Shown here in pieces: positions 43,911 to 53,195 of a stretch of DNA of 64,000 nt; positions within the stretch are counted from its first letter, which is position 1, and every line of letters begins with the position of its first letter. The position numbers were made by a program, and so were the translations under genes. The notes beneath the pieces were generated by a model. That model made no database searches and was not told where the DNA came from. It saw only the letters and a program-made list of their open reading frames with translations. Source of the DNA: Bacteroidetes bacterium GWF2_41_31 (GTDB taxonomy: Bacteria > Bacteroidota > Bacteroidia > Bacteroidales > F082); assembly GCA_001769215.1 (NCBI GenBank), contig MEOL01000032.1, positions 62,001 to 126,000 on the forward strand, written 5' to 3'.

Positions 43911-44753
43911 TTACTCATGGTTCATCCGGTCCAACAGCATTAACAAAGGAATGGGTTTATCTGTTTGCAGAATATCTGGATTGAGTTTGAGGGCTTGTTT
44001 ATTGCCAATATCCGATTTGGCGCCCCACATCATCACATAAATTCCATTTTCATGGGCGTAATCAATGGTGTCGGCAGAGGTTTCCACTGAAGCCCCAATT
44101 CCAAAAATGTGGTTTTTGATGGCATCGTTCACACTGCTTCCGATGACAAATCCCTTGTTTTCAAGTCCCAGTTCCCTTGCCAGCAAAAGAAAACCCATAT
44201 CGCCTTCAATAAAAACATTTTTGCCCATCTGATAGTGATCACAAATCCGTTTTATGGCCCTCAGGAATGTACTGCGATAGGCATCATCATCAGCAAATCC
44301 GCTGTTCAGTTTGCAGTCGAACGAAAAATAATATTCGGTGAGGTTATCAATATGACTAAACAGTTCCTCCAGCGATATGAGATTGACGTCCGGTTGACGG
44401 GCGGTATAGTTGCAGTTGCTGATTTCATCCCAGTTGTAATGGTAAATTTCGCCACTACAATAGGTTCTGAGTTTAAGGTTGTCGCCATGAAACAGCACCA
44501 ATACACTGTCTTTGGTCATTTGAATATCAATTTCGCTGCCATCAGCACCAATTTCCAATACAGGAAGAATCGCTTCCAGTGTGTTTCCAGGATATGGAAA
44601 ATATTCTCCCATTCCGCGGTGTCCTAAAATCATTAAGGTGTTGTGGTTCAGATTTATAACCCGGTAATCTTCATTCTTTCCGCAACTTCCCAAAAACAAC
44701 ATCAGGAAAATGGTACAATATAAAACGATTTGTTTTCGTGTTTTCGGTGACAT
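43911..44753 (-). CDS. Glycerophosphodiester phosphodiesterase lipoprotein
   Basis: 280 residues. Lipobox FLGSC (Cys24). GDPD TIM barrel: LGHRGMGEYFPYPGNTLEAI (catalytic His, Asn-Thr, Glu), GSEIDIQMTKDSVLVLFHGDN (metal-binding Glu-x-Asp and second His) and YFSFDCKL. It would hydrolyse glycerophosphodiesters to glycerol 3-phosphate and an alcohol in the periplasm. The usual 'HD' after the second strand reads FHGDN here. One base separates it from the upstream outer-membrane protein gene, so the pair is an operon. Confidence 0.87.
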   Translation of the reverse strand: MSPKTRKQIVLYCTIFLMLFLGSCGKNEDYRVINLNHNTLMILGHRGMGEYFPYPGNTLEAILPVLEIGADGSEIDIQMTKDSVLVLFHGDNLKLRTYCSGEIYHYNWDEISNCNYTARQPDVNLISLEELFSHIDNLTEYYFSFDCKLNSGFADDDAYRSTFLRAIKRICDHYQMGKNVFIEGDMGFLLLARELGLENKGFVIGSSVNDAIKNHIFGIGASVETSADTIDYAHENGIYVMMWGAKSDIGNKQALKLNPDILQTDKPIPLLMLLDRMNHE

Positions 44754-44754
44754 G

Positions 44755-45483
44755 TTATTTTAGCGGTTTCGTTTTATTTCCTGATCCAAATGCATAACCG
44801 AGCATCAGGTTAATGGTGGTCCAGGTTGAGTTATCGTTGCTTCTCCAAAAAGAGTTTTCGGGGTACAATTCCTGATATTGTGGGTTGGATGAACTCGAAT
44901 AGATTTTTGTAAAGAGAGAAATATTTAGATCCAGCGTAAACCTGTTAAAAGCCAGGTACTGTGCACCAACACCGCAGCCCGCATCAAACCTTAGGGTAGA
45001 ATTATGGGTTGTGGTAGTTTGATCGATCGATGACTCATAGACTTCCTTCTTCATGAAATACTGGTAATAGTCCAGCCTGCCTCCCACATAAATGCCCTGT
45101 CCTGCTTTACCGGGTGAGTGTACCAAAAAATAATTCACCGCCGGGATGATATGAAAGCCCGGAATTGTAACATCTTCACGGGTATGGGAAAAACCACCGT
45201 GTTCATCAAAATAATCATGGTATTTGGTAAAAGTATAATCCTCGAACCTTCCAACATCAAAGGTGAGGCTCAGGGATGTTTTTTCGCTGACCAGCCTTTG
45301 GTATTCAAGGCCGATCCATTTATGATTCAGGCTGTTAAAGAGTGGTGGAAGCGAAATCAGGTTGATTTTAATAAAGTTTTTTCTAACGTCGCTGCTTGTG
45401 TCGGATTGACCCGATGCATGAAGACAGGATAGTATAAACAATATAAAAACCAGGTATCTATGCAAAATGAAGTTTTTTGCCAT
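44755..45483 (-). CDS. Putative outer-membrane beta-barrel protein
   Basis: 242 residues from ATG 45483. Signal peptide about 1-24 (CLHASGQ). Repeated amphipathic strands (WIGLEYQRLVSEKTSLSLTFDVGRF; GIYVGGRLDYYQYFMKKEVY; FDAGCGVGAQYLAFNRFTLDLNISLF) and a late LMLGYAFGSG strand suggest a DUF3575-like or porin-like eight-strand barrel. It is encoded one base upstream of the GDPD gene. Substrate unknown. Confidence 0.62.
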   Translation of the reverse strand: MAKNFILHRYLVFILFILSCLHASGQSDTSSDVRKNFIKINLISLPPLFNSLNHKWIGLEYQRLVSEKTSLSLTFDVGRFEDYTFTKYHDYFDEHGGFSHTREDVTIPGFHIIPAVNYFLVHSPGKAGQGIYVGGRLDYYQYFMKKEVYESSIDQTTTTHNSTLRFDAGCGVGAQYLAFNRFTLDLNISLFTKIYSSSSNPQYQELYPENSFWRSNDNSTWTTINLMLGYAFGSGNKTKPLK

Positions 45484-45694
45484 GTATTTAAAACATAAAA
45501 CGACGGTTATCAACATGAAGGTTGTTAATCATTGATTGATTGTTTCTTCTTTGTCAAAACTACAAAAATTGTATTTCGGTTAAGCTTAACAAGAATTATT
45601 TAGGGTGGATACAAGGCCAGATACGTTATTTAAAGCCAACAACGATCCTTATTGGTCTGTCCTGATTTCACATCGATTATCCATTAAATTCTCC

Positions 45695-45754
45695 GGTTAA
45701 CCGTAAATTTTCATGCCAAATATTTACGGTTAACCATAAATATTTGTACTTTTG
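45695..45754 (+). promoter_or_regulatory. Promoter with long inverted-repeat operator (DUF4143 gene 1)
   Basis: GGTTAACCGTAAAT (45695-45708) and ATTTACGGTTAACC (45722-45735) form a perfect 14-bp inverted repeat with a 13-base spacer. A third half-site AACCATAAATATT lies at 45732-45744. The -7 box TACTTTTG is at 45747-45754, 15 bp before ATG 45770. The repeats cover the -33 and spacer region, as a repressor site would. The same half-site family and the same -7 box precede the second DUF4143 gene. Confidence 0.65.
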
Positions 45755-45769
45755 GACAAATTTATAGCC

Positions 45770-46900
45770 ATGCAAATTCAGAGAACACTTAAAACCCAAC
45801 TTCAAAATGACCTGTTGAATTCAGGAAAAGTGATTGTATTGTATGGTCCGCGTCAGGCCGGAAAAACTACTTTATCTAAAATGATTATCGAAGAAACCGG
45901 GTTAAAAAGCCTGATGATCAATGCAGATCAATTGAAATATATTGATATTCTTTCAAGCAGGGATCTAAAGTTACTTCAATCGCTGGTAAGCGGGTATCAA
46001 TTGCTTTTTATTGATGAAGGCCAGAGAATCCCGGAAATTGGCATTAATTTAAAAATTCTGCATGACGAACTTCCGGAATTAAAAGTTCTGGTCACGGGTT
46101 CATCTTCATTTTTACTCTCCGATCGGGTTTCTGAAGCACTCACTGGCAGGAAAAAAATTCACACCCTCCTTCCTGTCTCCATGAGCGAACTGGCCATGGA
46201 TTTCAATGCATTTGAGCTCAACGACCAATTAAATGAGCGACTTATTTATGGAATGTATCCTGAAGTCATCACCACCAAAAACAAGATTGAGAAGGAAGAA
46301 TACCTCCGTGAGATTACCACTTCATATCTGTATAAAGATATATTGGAATTGGAGACCATCCGTTATCCCATGAAAATACGGGATTTGCTCAGGCTGTTGG
46401 CTTTTCAGGTCGGAGCCCAGGTGAGTATGAATGAATTATGCAATAGTTTAAAACTCAATCGGGAAACGGTAGAACGTTATCTATTTCTGTTGGAACAGTC
46501 GTTCATCATTTTCCGAATGAATGCCTTCAGCAGAAATCCGAGAAACGAAGTAAGTAAATCGCAAAAATTCTATTTTTACGACAACGGGATACGAAATATG
46601 TTGATAGACAATCTGTCGGGAATGGAGTCCAGGAATGATGTGGGGGCACTTTGGGAGGGATTTATTATTGCTGAACGGAAGAAAAAACTGCTTTATGAGC
46701 AAAAGCATGTCAACACTTATTTCTGGAGAACTTACGCCGGTGCAGAGTTGGATTTTGTTGAGGAAGTGAACAACAACATGACAGCTTTCGAGATAAAATT
46801 TAAGAAACCCCGCTTAAAAGCACCAAAAGCCTGGACCGACCATTATGGGAATGATTTCCATTGTATTACGCGGGAAAACTTTTTGGAATTTGTGGTGTAG
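45770..46900 (+). CDS. DUF4143 AAA ATPase (copy 1)
   Basis: 376 residues from ATG 45770 (TTG 45752 lies inside the -7 region). P-loop GPRQAGKT at 26-33, Walker B LLFIDEGQ at 78-85, sensor VTGSSSF about 108-114. A winged-helix region (about 205-245, MNELCNSLKLNRETVERYLFLLE) follows. The C-terminal DUF4143 part carries YFWRTYAGAELDFVEE and AFEIKFKK, a PD-(D/E)xK-nuclease-like pattern (E-x-D...E-x-K). Function of the family is unknown; it is widespread in accessory regions. Paralogue at 58587. The last about 100 bp occur again, diverged, at 49002. Confidence 0.85.
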   Translation: MQIQRTLKTQLQNDLLNSGKVIVLYGPRQAGKTTLSKMIIEETGLKSLMINADQLKYIDILSSRDLKLLQSLVSGYQLLFIDEGQRIPEIGINLKILHDELPELKVLVTGSSSFLLSDRVSEALTGRKKIHTLLPVSMSELAMDFNAFELNDQLNERLIYGMYPEVITTKNKIEKEEYLREITTSYLYKDILELETIRYPMKIRDLLRLLAFQVGAQVSMNELCNSLKLNRETVERYLFLLEQSFIIFRMNAFSRNPRNEVSKSQKFYFYDNGIRNMLIDNLSGMESRNDVGALWEGFIIAERKKKLLYEQKHVNTYFWRTYAGAELDFVEEVNNNMTAFEIKFKKPRLKAPKAWTDHYGNDFHCITRENFLEFVV

Positions 46901-47174
46901 GTAACTAATCGATAGACGAGGTTATAATCCGGAAAAATGTACCCCGGATCTTTTTATTTTCAAAAAAATAGAATAGTTTTGAAGAACGATTAACTGGAAC
47001 ATTAACATAACACGAAAAAGCGGTGTAATAATGCCAGCTTTTTGCCTCTATCACTAAAATTTCAACAGAAAAAGGTTCATCGAACAGCAAATCGAAAAAC
47101 TAAAATGATACAGCAAAAGCCTGATGCATAAATGTGTAACGGGAAAAAGAAAAGTAACGACAGATTAAAAAGTA
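46901..47174. other. Intergenic region before RhuM gene
   Basis: 274 bp, AT-rich, no supportable gene. The stretch near 47045-47101 reads like eroded coding sequence in one frame (…NRKRFIEQQIEKLK…) but is too short to name. Confidence 0.3.
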
Positions 47175-48221
47175 ATGGCTAAAAAGAAAAACAGTTCACC
47201 CCGGGAGGGTTTCAGCGAAGTACTGCTTTACACTACGCCCAACGGCAAGGTGAAAGTGGAAATGTATCTTCAAAACGAAACCATCTGGCTCACACAGCAG
47301 AAAATTGCTGATTTGTTTGGCGTAGATAGAACCGTTGTTACCAAACATATAGGAAACATTTTTAGAGAAGGTGAATTATCAAAAGAAGTGGTATGTGCAA
47401 ATTTTGCACATACCACTCAACATGGTGCCATAGAAGGAAAAACACAAAAATCAGTTACTAAGTTTTACAACCTTGATATGATTATTTCAGTTGGTTATCG
47501 CGTAAGCAGTTCACAGGCAACGGCATTTCGTATCTGGGGAACCGAACGATTAAAGGAATACATCATCAAGGGTTTTACCATGGATGATGAGCGGCTGAAA
47601 AATCCAACCAACTTCTTCGGGAAAGATTATTTTGAAGAACAGCTGGCACGCATTCGCGACATAAGAAGCAGCGAAAGAAGATTTTACCAGACAATTACCG
47701 ATATCTATTCGCAATGCAGTGCCGACTACAGCAGCGATAGCGACATTACCAAAAAGTTTTTTGCAACCGTTCAGAATAAATTGCATTGGGCAATCACAGG
47801 TCAAACTGCCGCTGAACTGATTTCAGTAAGAGCCGACAGCACCAAAGACAATATGGGTCTCACTACGTGGAAAAATGCCCCAAAAGGGAAAATCCGTAAG
47901 ACTGATATTGGAATTGGGAAAAACTACCTGAATGAAAATGAAATGACAGCGCTCAACCGAATTGTCTCCATGTATCTCGATTATGCCGAAAATCAGGCAA
48001 ATAAGGGCGTGGTGATGTATATGAAAGATTGGGTGCAGAAATTAGATGCTTTTTTACAATTCAACGAAGAAGCAGTGTTAACACATTCCGGCACTGTAAC
48101 TCATGAGATTGCTCTGGCATTGGCAGAAAAGGAATACGTAAAATACATAAGCAAACAGGATAAATTGTATGAAAGCGATTTCGATCTGATCCTGAAAGAA
48201 CATCCTGAATTATATAGATGA
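47175..48221 (+). CDS. RhuM family protein
   Basis: 348 residues. The N-terminal domain YLQNETIWLTQQKIADLFGVDRTVVTKHIGNIF contains a helix-turn-helix, followed by TKFYNLDMIISVGYRVSSSQATAFRIWGTERLKEYIIKGF, the signature of RhuM proteins. The C-terminal half includes an HEIALALAEKEY segment. RhuM was named from a Salmonella pathogenicity island, but family members are typical of mobile and restriction-linked loci and their activity is unknown. Its TGA overlaps an ATG (ATGA, 48218-48221) that starts the KilA-N pseudogene, so the two were once coupled. Confidence 0.9.
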   Translation: MAKKKNSSPREGFSEVLLYTTPNGKVKVEMYLQNETIWLTQQKIADLFGVDRTVVTKHIGNIFREGELSKEVVCANFAHTTQHGAIEGKTQKSVTKFYNLDMIISVGYRVSSSQATAFRIWGTERLKEYIIKGFTMDDERLKNPTNFFGKDYFEEQLARIRDIRSSERRFYQTITDIYSQCSADYSSDSDITKKFFATVQNKLHWAITGQTAAELISVRADSTKDNMGLTTWKNAPKGKIRKTDIGIGKNYLNENEMTALNRIVSMYLDYAENQANKGVVMYMKDWVQKLDAFLQFNEEAVLTHSGTVTHEIALALAEKEYVKYISKQDKLYESDFDLILKEHPELYR

Positions 48222-48792
48222 ACTCTCTTACCGATATACTGAAAGCCAAAGACAGAGATTTTTTTATCTCAGATTGGTTGAGAAACAGAAATACGGTTGA
48301 GTTTTTAGGAATTTGGGAATCGGTTTATAACCTCAATTTTAATTATGGCGAATTCGCCACAATTAAAAGTCAAGCGGGTTAAAAGCAGACGAAAGCGACC
48401 GCCTGAAATTAGATTGGAACCTCCAACGTACCTTGGCAAAAGTGAATTATCACATTCATACCGATGCCATCAAAGAAAATTTGATACCTAAAGAATTGAG
48501 CAAAAGCCAAACTTCTTTTATGTATGCCAACGAAGCAGATTTATTGAATGTAGCCCTGTTTGGAATTACAGCCAAACAATGGCGTGAGATCAACCCAAAT
48601 GCGGATGGAAATATCATAGATATGGCAACCATCGAGCAATTAGTAGTTTTGAGCAACCTTGAAAGTATTAATTCGGTACTGATTCATCAAGGATTGAGTC
48701 AAACAGATCGATTGATACAATTGAATAAAGTCGCTATCACGCAAATGAAATCGTTGATAAACCGTCCGAACACGATTAAAAAGATTAAATAA
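48218..48792 (+). pseudogene. KilA-N domain gene with internal deletion
   Basis: The first part (ATG 48218 to TAA 48382) encodes MNSLTDILKAKDRDFFIS ... NYGEFATIKSQAG, the start of a KilA-N DNA-binding domain. The second part, one frame over (from about 48382 to TAA 48792), begins KADESDRLKLDWNLQRTL and continues IHTDAIKENLIPKEL ... VLSNLESINSVLIHQG, the usual C-terminal domain of these proteins. The expected middle of the KilA-N domain (several tens of residues, from 'SQAGLNS' to the end of the domain) is missing, and the junction shifts frame. KilA-N proteins occur in phages and large viruses and beside RhuM genes. The present gene cannot make the full protein. Confidence 0.8.
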
Positions 48793-49001
48793 TAGCCCAC
48801 TCGTCCTTCTTCGAGCGTAACGGTAACGAGCTTGCCTACAAGTGTACCTGCAATAGGCATGGAGATAGGAAAACACAATTAAACACCACTTTTGGATGCG
48901 CCGACTAATACCGGAAAAACTGATTAAGGTGGTTAGAGATGGATGTGATTGGCAACTTTAACACAATAAGAAATAAGGTTGATAATGAAAAATACAAATC
49001 A

Positions 49002-49101
49002 AAGAAACCCCCGCTTAAAAGCTCCAAAAGCCTGGGCCGACCATTATGGGAATGATTTCCATTGTATTACACAAGAGAACTATTTGGATTTTGTGGTATA
49101 A
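49002..49101 (+). pseudogene. 3' remnant of a DUF4143 ATPase gene
   Basis: About 100 bp matching the end of the DUF4143 gene at 46802-46900, with roughly ten substitutions and one extra C in the run after AAGAAACC. It encodes LKAPKAWADHYGNDFHCIT and ends ...LDFVV-stop, compared with LKAPKAWTDHYGNDFHCIT and LEFVV in the intact gene. Upstream of 49002 no further similarity is evident. It is either the tail of a third paralogue or one end of a duplication spanning the RhuM/KilA-N segment. The stretch 48793-49001 holds no supportable gene. Confidence 0.78.
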
Positions 49102-49147
49102 AAAATCACTTCACTCTCCTATTCCCAAATCCGTGTCTATCCGTCCA

Positions 49148-49165
49148 TCCCGATTGCTATCGGGA
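49148..49165. repeat. TCCCGAT-ATCGGGA palindromic repeat unit
   Basis: Perfect 7-bp stem TCCCGAT (49148-49154) and ATCGGGA (49159-49165) with a four-base loop. Short palindromes of this sequence are common between genes in Bacteroidota genomes. No T-run follows, so a terminator is less likely. Confidence 0.45.
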
Positions 49166-49203
49166 GCGTCACCCGTGTTCTCCCATTTATTTCCTCTAAG
49201 TAT

Positions 49204-49235
49204 TTTCCCCCTTATTTAAATTAATTCTATATTTG
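49204..49235 (+). promoter_or_regulatory. Promoter of the metH leader
   Basis: TTTC (49204-49207), 20-base spacer, then TATATTTG (49228-49235), a good TAnnTTTG -7 box. Transcription would begin near 49241, about 25 nt before the riboswitch aptamer. Confidence 0.55.
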
Positions 49236-49267
49236 CACCGTAATTCATGTCCGTTCAGGATGTAGTG

Positions 49268-49374
49268 ATTTATAAAGAAGGGTGGAGAGATTAGGCTCAT
49301 GGAAACCCTGGCAACCTGCTGCAAGGAAAAGGTGCCAATACCTAACCCGCTCAAAATGAGTAGGAAATGATAAA
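49268..49374 (+). promoter_or_regulatory. SAM-I (S-box) riboswitch
   Basis: The leader of metH carries the S-box core: GGGTGGAGAGATTAGGCTCA, then TGGAAACCCTGGCAACCTGC, then AAGGTGCCAATACCTAACC, and a short P4 hairpin CTCA-AAA-TGAG (about 49350-49360). The outer ends ATTTAT and ATAAAT can close helix P1. Known biology: binding of S-adenosylmethionine to this aptamer turns off downstream methionine genes. Here it would control metH and metF. Confidence 0.93.
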
Positions 49375-49421
49375 TTAATGCTTAACTAATGAAAAAAATG
49401 TTTGTTAATTTGGTAGCTGCT

Positions 49422-49446
49422 TAGGAACCCGGGTTCTTTTTCTTGT
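49422..49446 (+). terminator. Possible riboswitch expression-platform terminator
   Basis: AGGAAC-CCGG-GTTCTT forms a six-pair hairpin (one G-T) followed by TTTCTT. It lies about 50 bp after the aptamer and about 55 bp before metH, where a SAM-dependent terminator would be expected. Confidence 0.5.
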
Positions 49447-49502
49447 AAAGCATTTGCCGTGGCTTAAAAAACCATCAAACACCAACTAAACGGAGTGAAA
49501 CG

Positions 49503-52500
49503 ATGATGAACACACAAATTTTTACCGAAATAAAAAAACGGGTACTCGTCCTCGACGGAGCCATGGGTACCATGATCCAGCAGTACAAACTCGAAGAAGA
49601 TGACTACCGGGGAACACTTTTTACAGATGTCACCATCCTGCAAAAAGGCAACAACGACCTGCTGAACCTCACCCAACCACAGATTATCCGTGAAATCCAC
49701 CAAGCCTATCTGGAGGCCGGAGCTGATATCATCGAGACCAATACATTCAACTCCACCCGCATTTCCATGGCAGACTACGGCATGGAAGACAAGGTAGTGG
49801 AGCTCAACCGGGCGGCGGTAATGCTGGCCCGGCAGGCGGCCGATGTTTTTACCAAAAAGAATCCCGAAAAACCCCGGTTTGTGGCGGGTGCCATGGGCCC
49901 GACCAATAAAATGGCGTCCATGTCGTCAAAAGTCACCGACCCGGGATACAGGAACATCACCTTCGATCAGTTACGCGACAACTACTACGAACAGGCCAAA
50001 GCCCTGCTCGAAGCCGGGGCAGATATCCTGCTGGTAGAAACCATCTTCGACACCCTCAATGCCAAAGCCGCCTTGTTCGCTATCGATCTTCTGGCCGAAG
50101 AAAAAGAAATCCGCATTCCGGTCATGGTTTCCGGAACCATTGCCGATGCCAGCGGCAGGACACTTTCGGGACAAACACTGGCTGCATTTTTCAATTCCAC
50201 CTCCCACATCGACTTATTGAGCGTAGGTCTCAATTGTTCGCTGGGAGCGGAGCAAATCAGGCCGCACCTGGAAGAACTTTCGCGCATTGCTCCATTTAAT
50301 GTAAGTGTGTATCCCAACGCGGGTTTGCCCAACCAGTTTGGCGAATATGACGAAACTCCCCAACAAATGGGCCGTCACATCAAGGGCTTTCTGGAAAACC
50401 ACAACCTCAACATCGTGGGAGGATGCTGTGGGACCACGCCCGATCACATTCGCGAGATTGCCAGACTGGCGGCTCAATACACCACCCGAAAAGCGCCACA
50501 ACCACAGCATATTACCGAAATCAGTGGACTGGAACCTGTGAAAATCGAAAAAGAAAAAAACTTTATCAACATCGGCGAACGCACCAACGTGAGTGGATCC
50601 ATCAAGTTTGCCCGCCTGATTCGCAACAAACAATACGAAGAAGCCCTCACCGTGGCCCGCCACCAGGTGGAAGGCGGAGCTCAGATTCTGGATGTGAACC
50701 TGGACGATGGCATGTTGGATGGCCCCCATGAAATGACCACTTTTCTCAATATGCTGGCTTCCGATCCGGATGTATCGCGGTTGCCCATTATGGTGGATTC
50801 TTCCAACTGGGACGTGATAGAAGCCGGATTGAAATGTATCCAGGGAAAAGGCATTGTCAATTCCATCAGCTTGAAAAACGGTGAAGCAGAATTTCTGTAC
50901 CATGCCAAACTGGTGCGCCGTTATGGTGCCGCCGTGGTGGTGATGGCCTTCGATGAAGCGGGTCAGGCAGCCGATCTGCAACGGAAAATCGAAATCTGTG
51001 AGCGGTCGTATAAACTGCTTACTGAAAAAGCAGGTTTTCCGCCCGAAGACATCATTTTCGATCCCAATATTCTGGCCATCGCCACAGGCATCAGGGAACA
51101 CAACAACTATGCGGTGGATTATCTCAACGCGGTGAAATGGATCAAGGCCAATCTGCCCCATACCAAGGTTAGCGGGGGTGTGAGCAACCTGTCGTTTTCG
51201 TTCCGTGGCAACGACACCTTGCGCGAAGCCATCCATTCGGTATTTCTGTTTCACGCCATCAAAGCCGGCATGGACATGGGCATCGTGAACCCGGGCATGT
51301 TGCAGATTTACGATGAAATTCCAGCCGACCTCAAAACGCTGGTGGAAGATGTGGTGCTCAACCGCCGTCGTGATGGAACAGAACGCCTGCTGGCTTTCGC
51401 CGAAAACATGAAAGATACAGGCATCGAAAAAGAACAGCAGGTAAGCGCCTGGCGCAATCTTCCGGTGGAAGAACGACTGGAACACGCCCTGGTAAAAGGC
51501 ATCCTCGACTTTATTGATGTGGATGTGGAAGAAGCCCGGAAATTTTACCCACGTGCCCTCGACATCATCGAAATACCTTTGATGAATGGCATGGACAAGG
51601 TGGGCGATTTGTTCGGCTCGGGCCGGATGTTTTTGCCCCAGGTGGTGAAAAGCGCCCGGGTAATGAAAAAAGCTGTGGCTATCCTGTTGCCTTACATCGA
51701 ACTTGAAAGCAAGGGTGTGCCCACTTCCAATGGAAAAATTGTGTTGGCCACGGTAAAAGGCGATGTGCACGACATTGGTAAGAACATTGTGGGCGTAGTG
51801 CTTGCGTGTAACAATTACGAAGTTATCGACCTGGGTGTGATGGTTCCCACGGAAATCATCCTGGAAACAGTGATTAAAGAAAAAGCGGTTCTCCTCGGAT
51901 TAAGCGGACTGATTACGCCTTCGCTGGAAGAAATGGTTCTGGTGGCCAAAGAAATGGAGCGGAGAGGCATGGATATTCCTTTGCTCATTGGTGGAGCCAC
52001 CACCTCGCCCATCCACACGGCCGTGAAAATCGCGCCCCATTATTCGCAACCCGTGGTGCATGTGCGCGATGCCTCCAAGGTGATCGGAGTGGCAGATAAG
52101 TTACTGAATAGCAATGAAAAATCAGGATATGTAAAGCAAATCCAGGAAGAATACGAACAGCTTCGCCACAAAAATAACAACCAGCAAAACCAACATCACT
52201 ATATTTCGCTTGAAAAAGCCAGGGCCAATGCTTTTTATCCCGGAAAGGAAAATTATAGCCCGGTAACTCCCGCGAAAACAGGCATTACCGTATTTGAAAA
52301 TATCCCTATCGAAGAATTAATACCTTATATCGACTGGACCTTTTTCTTCCATGCCTGGAAACTGAATGGCAAATATCCCGATATTTTTACCGATCCTGTC
52401 AAAGGGGTTGAAGCCAAAAAACTCTACGAAGAAGCCCTTGAAATGCTCGAAACCATCCGAAAGGAAAACTGGCTTCAATCCAAAGGAGTGGTGGGGATTT

Positions 52501-53177
52501 TTCCGGCCCAGGCCGATGGAGACAGTGTTCGGGTTTATCAGGATAACAATAAAACCCGGCTACTGGATACCTTGCATTTTCTACGCAATCAGGAACAAAA
52601 AGAAGGTGATTTGCCCAACCTGTGTCTGAGTGATTTCATTCTTCCCGAAAGGGAAAATAAAACCGATTATATTGGGGGCTTTGTAGTGACGGCCGGATTG
52701 GGCATCGAGCCCCATGTGGCCCGTTTTGAAGCCGATCAGGACGATTACAACGCCATCATGCTCAAAGTTATGGCCGACCGACTGGCCGAAGCGGCTGCCG
52801 AATGGCTTCACCACCAGGTGCGCACAAAACTTTGGGGTTATGCCAGGAATGAATCGTTGGATATAGAGTCGATTTTGAAGGAGAAATATGCCGGAATTCG
52901 TCCGGCACCGGGATATCCGGCTTGTCCTGAACATTCTGAAAAAGAAACGCTTTTCAATCTGCTGAAGGCCGTAGAAAATACGGGCGTAACACTCACCGAG
53001 AGTTACTCCATGTATCCGGCAGCTTCGGTAAGTGGCTTCTATTTTGCCCATCCCGATGCCCAGTATTTTAATGTGGGGAAATTGCTTCCCGATCAGTTGG
53101 CGGATTATGCTGCGAGGAAAAGCCTTCCGGTGGAAACCATTGAAAAATTATTGCCCGTTAATTTAGTGGAATCATAA
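49503..53177 (+). CDS. metH: Cobalamin-dependent methionine synthase
   Basis: 1,224 residues, full length. Transfers a methyl group from methyltetrahydrofolate to homocysteine through cobalamin. Modules in order: homocysteine-binding barrel (1-330; zinc ligands Cys308-Cys309 in [10 protein letters not shown]), folate-binding barrel (about 350-620; [13 protein letters not shown]), B12 cap (about 640-735), B12-binding domain with lower-ligand His756 in GDVHDIGKN, and the SAM-binding reactivation domain (about 900-1224; [15 protein letters not shown]). The upstream SAM-I riboswitch should repress it when SAM is plentiful. metF follows 18 bp later. Confidence 0.97.
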   Translation: MMNTQIFTEIKKRVLVLDGAMGTMIQQYKLEEDDYRGTLFTDVTILQKGNNDLLNLTQPQIIREIHQAYLEAGADIIETNTFNSTRISMADYGMEDKVVELNRAAVMLARQAADVFTKKNPEKPRFVAGAMGPTNKMASMSSKVTDPGYRNITFDQLRDNYYEQAKALLEAGADILLVETIFDTLNAKAALFAIDLLAEEKEIRIPVMVSGTIADASGRTLSGQTLAAFFNSTSHIDLLSVGLNCSLGAEQIRPHLEELSRIAPFNVSVYPNAGLPNQFGEYDETPQQMGRHIKGFLENHNLNIVGGCCGTTPDHIREIARLAAQYTTRKAPQPQHITEISGLEPVKIEKEKNFINIGERTNVSGSIKFARLIRNKQYEEALTVARHQVEGGAQILDVNLDDGMLDGPHEMTTFLNMLASDPDVSRLPIMVDSSNWDVIEAGLKCIQGKGIVNSISLKNGEAEFLYHAKLVRRYGAAVVVMAFDEAGQAADLQRKIEICERSYKLLTEKAGFPPEDIIFDPNILAIATGIREHNNYAVDYLNAVKWIKANLPHTKVSGGVSNLSFSFRGNDTLREAIHSVFLFHAIKAGMDMGIVNPGMLQIYDEIPADLKTLVEDVVLNRRRDGTERLLAFAENMKDTGIEKEQQVSAWRNLPVEERLEHALVKGILDFIDVDVEEARKFYPRALDIIEIPLMNGMDKVGDLFGSGRMFLPQVVKSARVMKKAVAILLPYIELESKGVPTSNGKIVLATVKGDVHDIGKNIVGVVLACNNYEVIDLGVMVPTEIILETVIKEKAVLLGLSGLITPSLEEMVLVAKEMERRGMDIPLLIGGATTSPIHTAVKIAPHYSQPVVHVRDASKVIGVADKLLNSNEKSGYVKQIQEEYEQLRHKNNNQQNQHHYISLEKARANAFYPGKENYSPVTPAKTGITVFENIPIEELIPYIDWTFFFHAWKLNGKYPDIFTDPVKGVEAKKLYEEALEMLETIRKENWLQSKGVVGIFPAQADGDSVRVYQDNNKTRLLDTLHFLRNQEQKEGDLPNLCLSDFILPERENKTDYIGGFVVTAGLGIEPHVARFEADQDDYNAIMLKVMADRLAEAAAEWLHHQVRTKLWGYARNESLDIESILKEKYAGIRPAPGYPACPEHSEKETLFNLLKAVENTGVTLTESYSMYPAASVSGFYFAHPDAQYFNVGKLLPDQLADYAARKSLPVETIEKLLPVNLVES

Positions 53178-53195
53178 CAAAATCACACAAATCAC

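Noticed and set aside
48890-48960. Possible HicA toxin fragment (RLIPEKLIKVVRDG...)
   Set aside because: About 20 codons, no His motif, frame closes at once; similarity too weak.
50214-51770. 518-codon open frame antisense to metH
   Set aside because: Shadow of metH codon use; translation is His/Gln-rich with no domain, and metH is certain.
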